Positions 35,045 through 39,758 of a stretch of DNA of 39,758 nt are shown here, one piece after another. Numbering within the stretch: the stretch's first letter is position 1; each line of letters opens with the position of its first letter. The notes under the pieces were generated by a model. It worked only from the letters and a program-made list of their open reading frames with translations, searched no databases and was not told the origin of the DNA. A program made the position numbers and the translations under genes. This DNA is from Arcobacter sp. F155 (GTDB lineage: Bacteria; Campylobacterota; Campylobacteria; Campylobacterales; Arcobacteraceae): NCBI RefSeq assembly GCF_004116455.1, contig NZ_PDJU01000016.1:1-39758 (forward strand), written 5' to 3'.

Positions 35045-35155
35045 ACAACTAAGTTGCATTTCTTTTTTACTTTTATTGCTTAACAACTTTTTAACCATAA
35101 TTTAAATACACTATCTACTATTTATAAACCAAAAAAACAAAGATAATAAGAAAAA

Positions 35156-38100
35156 ATGATAGACATAAAAAAACTAATAGAAGAAAAAGTTATAATTATT
35201 GATGGAGCTATGGGGACACAACTTCAAATAGCAGATATCAAAGATGAGTACTGGTTACATGAAGGGATTAATTTAGAAGGTTGTAATGAGCTTTTAAATT
35301 TAACTGCACCTCATGTTTTAGAAGGTATCCATGATGCATATGCTGAATCTGGAGCTGACTTTATTACTACAAATACTTTTGGTTCTATGCCATGGGTTTT
35401 AGATGAGTATGATATTCCACAAACTTCATATGAGCTTTCACGTCTTGGTGCCGAGCTTGTTAAAAAGTCTTGTGATAAGTATTCAACTCCTGAAAAACCA
35501 AGATTTGTATTAGGTTCTATTGGGCCTGGAACAAAGCTTCCTTCTTTAGGGCATATCACATATGATGAGATGTTTGAAGGTTATAAAATCATGGCACAAG
35601 GTTTAGTTGATGGTGGAACAGATGTGTTCTTACTTGAAACTTGCCAAGACCCTTTACAAATCAAAGCTGGACTTCATGCTCTTAAAGCAGTAGCACCAGA
35701 AACTCCTATTATGGTATCTGTAACAATTGAGCTTAGTGGTACTATGCTTATTGGAACAGATGCGATGACAATTGCAGCTATTATGGAGCCATTTAATATT
35801 TTATCTTTAGGATTTAACTGTGGTACTGGACCAAAACAAGTACATAAGCATGTAAAAACTTTAAGTGAAGTATGTAAGTTCCCAATTTCTGTTCACTCAA
35901 ATGCAGGTCTTCCTCAAAATAGAGGTGGACAAACTTATTATCCAATGCAACCAAAAGAGTTTACAGAACTAACAAAAGAGTTTTTAGATTTTAATGGAGT
36001 ATCTTTCTTAGGTGGTTGTTGCGGTACAACTCCTGAGCATATTGAAGCTTTAGTAAAATCAGTAGAAGGAATAGTTCCTAAAAAACCAAGTGGATTTTTA
36101 AAAGCCTCTTTAGCATCACTTTTTAATACAGTTCCTTTAAAGCAAGACCCCGCACCACTTTTAATTGGTGAAAGATCTAATGCAACTGGTTCTAAAGCCT
36201 TTAGAGAACTTCTTAAAGCAAATGATTATGAAGGTACTTTATCAGTAGGTCAACAACAAGTAAGAGCTGGAGCTCATGTTATTGATGTTTCTGTTGGATT
36301 TGCAGGTAGGGATGAAACAGGAGATATGGATAAAGTAGTATCTTTATATTCTCAAAAAGTTTCACTTCCTTTAATGCCTGACTCAACACAAGTTCCAGCA
36401 CTTGAAGCTGCTTTAAAACAAATTGGTGGAAGATGTATTATCAACTCAGTAAACCTAGAAGATGGGGAAGAGAAGTTTGATGCTGTTTGTTCTTTAGCTA
36501 AGAAATTTGGTGCAGCACTTGTTTGTCTTGTAATTGATGAAATTGGTATGGCAAAAAGCTTTGAGAGAAAACTTGAAGTAGCAGAAAGAATCTATGATTT
36601 ATGTGTAAATAGACATGGATTTAAACCTGATGATTTAGTATTTGATATGCTTACATTTACTATTGGTTCAGGGGATGATGAGTATAGAACTGCAGGTATT
36701 GAAACTCTTGAAGCAATTAAAGAGTTCCAAATAAGACACCCAGAAGTGGGAACTACTCTTGGACTTTCTAATATTTCATTTGGACTTGACCAAAAAGCAA
36801 GAGTATATTTAAACTCTATTTATCTTGACCATTGTGTAAAAGCTGGTTTAACATCTGCTATTGTAAATGTTAAACACATCTTACCACTAAATAAAATCTC
36901 TGATGAAGATAGAAAAGCTTGTGATGATTTAATCTTCAATAATCAAGAAGATGGTGACCCACTATTTAAGTTTATCGAGCACTTTGCAAATGTTGGTGAT
37001 ATGGAAGAGCAAAGTGATGAAGAGTATCAAAAACTAGAACCAATTGACAAAGTTAAAAAGCTTCTTTTAGATGGTGATAAAGATAGAATGTTACCACTAG
37101 TTGAAGAGTTAAGACATGAAGTAAACCCAGAAATTATAGTAAATGAATGGCTAATTGATGGAATGAAAGTTATTGGGGAACTGTTTGGTTCGGGTCAAAT
37201 GCAGTTACCATTTGTACTTCAAAGTGCAGAGACTATGAAAGCAACAGTTGATGCTTTAAACCCATATTTACCAAAAGAAGAGAAAGCAAGTGAGACAGTA
37301 TTAGTACTTGGAACTGTAAAAGGTGATGTTCATGATGTTGGTAAAAACTTAGTTGATATTATTCTTTCAAATAATGGATTTAAAGTAATCAATATTGGTA
37401 TCAAAGCTGATTTAAATGACTTTATCATAGCTGTTAAAGAACACAAAGCTCAAGCAATAGGTATGAGTGGTTTACTTGTAAAATCAACTGCTGTTATGAA
37501 AGAAAACCTTGAAGAGCTACAAAAGCAAGGTATAGATATTCCTGTACTTCTTGGTGGAGCTGCACTTACAAAAGGTTTTGTAAATGATTATTGTAGATCA
37601 ATCTATGATGGTCCAATTTTCTATTGTAGAGATGCTTTTGATGGTGTTGTATCAATGCAAAGAATTGAAGAGGGGGACTTAGAAAATACGGCACTTGCTG
37701 CTGATTTAGTTGATGAAGAAGAGATTGCTAGAAAAGAAGAAAAAGAAGTAGTTATCAATGAAGAAGATATCGTTCTTCCAGAAGCAGGGCAATTTACATT
37801 CCCTCCACTTTGGGGAAGAGTTGCTTTAGATAATAAAGCTATTGATAAAGATTTAGTATTTAAATGGATTAACCATAGAGTTTTATTTAGACAAAGATGG
37901 GGATATAAAAGAGCAAAACAATCAAAAGAGAAGTTCTTAGACCATGAAAAAAATGTGGTTGAACCTATTTATGAGAGATTAAAAGAAGAGTTTATTGAAA
38001 AAGAACTTTTTGACCCAATTGCTATTTATGCTTATTATCCTTGTATTTCAAAGGGTAATAAACTATATATTTTCTCTGAAGAGTATGCTTTCCATTCAGA

Positions 38101-38623
38101 AGAAGAAGCAAAAAATATACCACCATTAGAAAAAGCAATAAAAGTAATGGAGTTCCCAAGACAAAGAAAGAAACCTCATAGATGTATAGCTGATTTCTTT
38201 GCAAATGATAGACTTGATGTAGTTGCCTTTACTTTTGCAAGTGCAGGATTAAAGCTTAGTCCTTATGAAGCAGAACTTTATAAAGATAGTAAGTTTACAG
38301 AGTATTATCAAGTACATGGATTAGGTGTTGAGTTAGCAGAAGCCTTAGCAGAGGTTTTACACAAGCAAGTAAGACTTGACCTTGATATTGTTCCAAAAGA
38401 AGGAAATACTTTACATGATGTTCAAATGAAACAGTATATAGGTTGTAGATACTCTCCTGGATATGCAGCTTGTCCTGATTTAGAACAAAGTAGAGATATG
38501 TTTGATTTATTAAAACCAGAAGAGTTTGGAATAGAACTAAGTGAGACATTCCAAATTCATCCAGAACAATCAACGTGTGCAATTGTAGTGCCTCACCATA
38601 AAGCAAATTACTACAATGTATAA
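35156..38623 (+). CDS. metH: Cobalamin-dependent methionine synthase
   Basis: MetH transfers methyl from methyl-tetrahydrofolate to homocysteine through cobalamin. All four modules are visible in 1155 residues (E. coli: 1227). The homocysteine domain (to about 310) has DGAMGTQLQ and zinc cysteines in GFNCGTGP and GGCCGTTP; the folate domain (from about 335) starts LIGERSNATGSKAF. The B12 domain has GDVHDVGKNL, the lower-ligand His motif. The activation domain (from about 890) holds CRYSPGYAACPD. Monocistronic. No cobalamin riboswitch is visible upstream. Confidence 0.97.
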   Translation: MIDIKKLIEEKVIIIDGAMGTQLQIADIKDEYWLHEGINLEGCNELLNLTAPHVLEGIHDAYAESGADFITTNTFGSMPWVLDEYDIPQTSYELSRLGAELVKKSCDKYSTPEKPRFVLGSIGPGTKLPSLGHITYDEMFEGYKIMAQGLVDGGTDVFLLETCQDPLQIKAGLHALKAVAPETPIMVSVTIELSGTMLIGTDAMTIAAIMEPFNILSLGFNCGTGPKQVHKHVKTLSEVCKFPISVHSNAGLPQNRGGQTYYPMQPKEFTELTKEFLDFNGVSFLGGCCGTTPEHIEALVKSVEGIVPKKPSGFLKASLASLFNTVPLKQDPAPLLIGERSNATGSKAFRELLKANDYEGTLSVGQQQVRAGAHVIDVSVGFAGRDETGDMDKVVSLYSQKVSLPLMPDSTQVPALEAALKQIGGRCIINSVNLEDGEEKFDAVCSLAKKFGAALVCLVIDEIGMAKSFERKLEVAERIYDLCVNRHGFKPDDLVFDMLTFTIGSGDDEYRTAGIETLEAIKEFQIRHPEVGTTLGLSNISFGLDQKARVYLNSIYLDHCVKAGLTSAIVNVKHILPLNKISDEDRKACDDLIFNNQEDGDPLFKFIEHFANVGDMEEQSDEEYQKLEPIDKVKKLLLDGDKDRMLPLVEELRHEVNPEIIVNEWLIDGMKVIGELFGSGQMQLPFVLQSAETMKATVDALNPYLPKEEKASETVLVLGTVKGDVHDVGKNLVDIILSNNGFKVINIGIKADLNDFIIAVKEHKAQAIGMSGLLVKSTAVMKENLEELQKQGIDIPVLLGGAALTKGFVNDYCRSIYDGPIFYCRDAFDGVVSMQRIEEGDLENTALAADLVDEEEIARKEEKEVVINEEDIVLPEAGQFTFPPLWGRVALDNKAIDKDLVFKWINHRVLFRQRWGYKRAKQSKEKFLDHEKNVVEPIYERLKEEFIEKELFDPIAIYAYYPCISKGNKLYIFSEEYAFHSEEEAKNIPPLEKAIKVMEFPRQRKKPHRCIADFFANDRLDVVAFTFASAGLKLSPYEAELYKDSKFTEYYQVHGLGVELAEALAEVLHKQVRLDLDIVPKEGNTLHDVQMKQYIGCRYSPGYAACPDLEQSRDMFDLLKPEEFGIELSETFQIHPEQSTCAIVVPHHKANYYNV

Positions 38624-38673
38624 TATAAAGAAATCTTAGATAAAATGATTTCAATTATAAAATAGGAAAACAA

Positions 38674-39174
38674 ATGCCTCATAGAGAAAAAACGATTAAA
38701 GATAGAGTATTAGACTTTGTTTATATTTTATCAAAACAACCGATTTTATTAAGAGATTTACTAGATGCAAATAGACAGTACAATGAAGGTATGCATGTAG
38801 ACCCAGCAAGATTAGGTTTTAGATTAAAACTTGGACGAGCTTATTTTATGTATATTATGATTGTATTAGCAATTATTGTGCCTATTTCTGCAATATTACA
38901 TAAACCCTTAGCAAATATTGACCCTCATATCTCTATCTTAGGGGCGATGGTTATTACAGCTGTGATTTTTATTGGTTTTAATTTTTTTAGAGCTAGACTT
39001 AGAGATGAAATTACAAAAAGACAAATCAAGAAATCATGGAGACTTAGATTTCCATACTTCTCATATGAAGAGTATAATCAAAAAATCGAAGAAATCTATG
39101 AGCAAGCTATCAAAGAAGAAATTTCTAAAAAAGATTTAGAAAGATATATCTTAGATAATCTTGTAGAAGATTAA
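38674..39174 (+). CDS. Unknown two-TM membrane protein
   Basis: Not recognised. A 166-residue protein with a soluble charged N-terminus, then two hydrophobic segments (about 55-74 and 83-103), then a basic-acidic cytoplasmic C-terminus (RDEITKRQIKKSW, YEEYNQKIEEIYEQ). There is no signal peptide. It follows metH by 50 bases and probably has its own promoter (TATAAA-type region near 38657). Its TAA overlaps the stop of the mnmD remnant, so the two converge directly. Confidence 0.75.
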   Translation: MPHREKTIKDRVLDFVYILSKQPILLRDLLDANRQYNEGMHVDPARLGFRLKLGRAYFMYIMIVLAIIVPISAILHKPLANIDPHISILGAMVITAVIFIGFNFFRARLRDEITKRQIKKSWRLRFPYFSYEEYNQKIEEIYEQAIKEEISKKDLERYILDNLVED

Positions 39175-39636
39175 TCATAAAGGGCTTTTAGCTCTTTATT
39201 TCTTTCCTGTTTTAACTGCATATCAATATACTTAGCTTCCATATCTTTTTTATTTTTAATTGCAATTGTTTGTTTCATTTTTCCAGTAGGATTTACTTCA
39301 TAAATCTCAAAACCAGCTTCATATAAAGATAGTCTTACATTGCTTGCTATTGAATAAGTGGTTACCACTGCATTTTCATTTGTTATAGAAAATAGCTCAG
39401 TGAAGTACTCAACTGTCCAAAGCTCACCATTAACTTCAGAGCTAAAAGCATCTTGGTATACTATATCTAGATTATCAAGTGTTTTTATGTATTTTCTTGC
39501 ATCACCTATGAAAAGTTCTATTTGTATCTTTTCATCTTTGTATTCTTTTGTTTCAAGAAGTTCTTTTATGATATGAGATATCTTTTCAAACTCTTGTGGA
39601 AATTCAAACTCTTTTAATGACTCAATTAGTTTATAA
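39171..39636 (-). pseudogene. mnmD: MnmD-like tRNA methyltransferase, C-terminal remnant cut by IS
   Basis: The minus-strand frame is open from 39635 to the TAA at 39171-39173 and encodes about 154 residues of the C-terminal half of MnmC1/MnmD (mnm5s2U34 tRNA methyltransferase). FIGDARKYI, IVYQDAFSSEVNGELWT, VVTTYSIASNVRLSLYEAGFEIYEV are the family's hallmark motifs. The N-terminal half with the SAM-binding glycine motif is missing; sequence past 39636 belongs to an IS end. No usable start codon remains except internal GTG at 39368, so the gene is disrupted. Confidence 0.85.
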
Positions 39637-39758
39637 TGCCACTAAAAGTCAAGACAACTATTTCGTAATTTAAATTCCACCTATCTCTGTATCGTTATGC
39701 AACATTTTTCATCTGATTTAAATAAACATTCATTGGCTTGTCATAACCTAATGCTGAA
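39637..39758 (-). mobile_element. Right end of an IS3-family-like element (partial)
   Basis: From the boundary with mnmD the sequence begins TGCCACTAAAAGTCAAGAC, a TG-start end as in IS3 elements, and reaches the transposase stop after about 58 bases. The element continues past the window edge. Boundary placed where mnmD homology stops; exact ends and target duplication need the other side. Confidence 0.7.
39695..39758 (-). CDS. IS3-family transposase (OrfB-type), C-terminal end
   Basis: Partial: the final 20 residues (SALGYDKPMNVYLNQMKNVA) and TAA at 39695-39697 are in the window. SALGYxxPxxVY is the hallmark ending of rve integrases of IS3-family transposases (…HSALGYKTPxEVY). The catalytic DDE core lies outside the window. 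It reads outward into the mnmD remnant on the same strand. Confidence 0.75.
   Translation of the reverse strand, partial: SALGYDKPMNVYLNQMKNVA

Noticed and set aside
35045-35155. Cobalamin riboswitch before metH
   Set aside because: The gap is short and AT-rich with no B12-box-like sequence; only a small CAACTAAGTTG palindrome is seen.
38295-38654. 119-residue minus-strand ORF over the end of metH
   Set aside because: It lies entirely opposite a conserved domain of metH, has no ribosome-binding site and no family-like sequence.
39171-39368. A 65-residue independent protein starting at GTG 39368
   Set aside because: The frame stays open upstream to 39635 with clear MnmD motifs, so this is an internal codon of the remnant.

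Overview
The window is AT-rich (roughly 30% GC by eye), with tightly packed operons and A/T-ending codons. Gene content points to a member of the Arcobacteraceae (Campylobacterota): the ispDF - atypical response regulator - pgpA cluster (the cemR/HP1021 locus of this phylum), a DUF507 gene beside carA, hisZ-purA, short-form thiC, a prohibitin-type SPFH gene and many lone PAS/Cache sensors. Genus-level placement is inference. No tRNA, rRNA or CRISPR array was seen. Most of the window is core metabolism; the accessory signals are a redox/aromatic operon, an AraC-controlled reductase locus, an iron-uptake operon and an IS at the right edge.

Layout. 1-6583 (mainly minus): the end of a PAS protein, then a convergent operon reading SpeE-like, coaE, dapF, Bax-like glucosaminidase, purT, LPP20-type lipoprotein, orphan Cache histidine kinase. 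6725-7720: purM on plus. 7753-12463 (minus): divergent GAPDH; a pirin / DODA dioxygenase / yceI operon with a marR-family regulator; a LysE exporter; a tiny histone H1-like protein. 12666-17564 (plus): operon of class V aminotransferase, hisZ, purA, DUF507, carA. 17841-22138 (minus): pgpA, cemR, ispDF, an HDOD protein and an unknown protein. 22277-24994 (plus): thiC and mrp. 25090-27138 (plus): FMN reductase, AraC regulator, DoxX-like membrane protein and a 35-residue membrane peptide. 27152-30269 (minus): operon ilvE, prohibitin-like gene, small secreted protein, hisIE. 30487-35011 (plus): a methyltransferase, then a Fur-boxed operon DUF4198 - fecI - fecR - TonB receptor. 35156-39174 (plus): metH and an unknown two-TM protein. 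39171-39758 (minus): an mnmD remnant cut by the end of an IS3-family element.

How the parts work together. Three local regulatory circuits can be read from the DNA. (1) Near-palindromes of the form ATTACTAATTAGTAAT sit inside the promoter spacers of both marR and yceI, with a further copy upstream of marR, suggesting that the MarR protein represses itself and the yceI-DODA-pirin operon. (2) An almost identical 19-bp element lies exactly 17 bp upstream of the -10 of both the reductase-araC and the doxX promoters, suggesting a shared AraC activator site. (3) A Fur-like box precedes the DUF4198-fecI operon; in that operon an apparent out-of-frame deletion has joined the middle of fecR to the STN domain of the receptor gene, leaving a short FecR and a receptor without a signal peptide.
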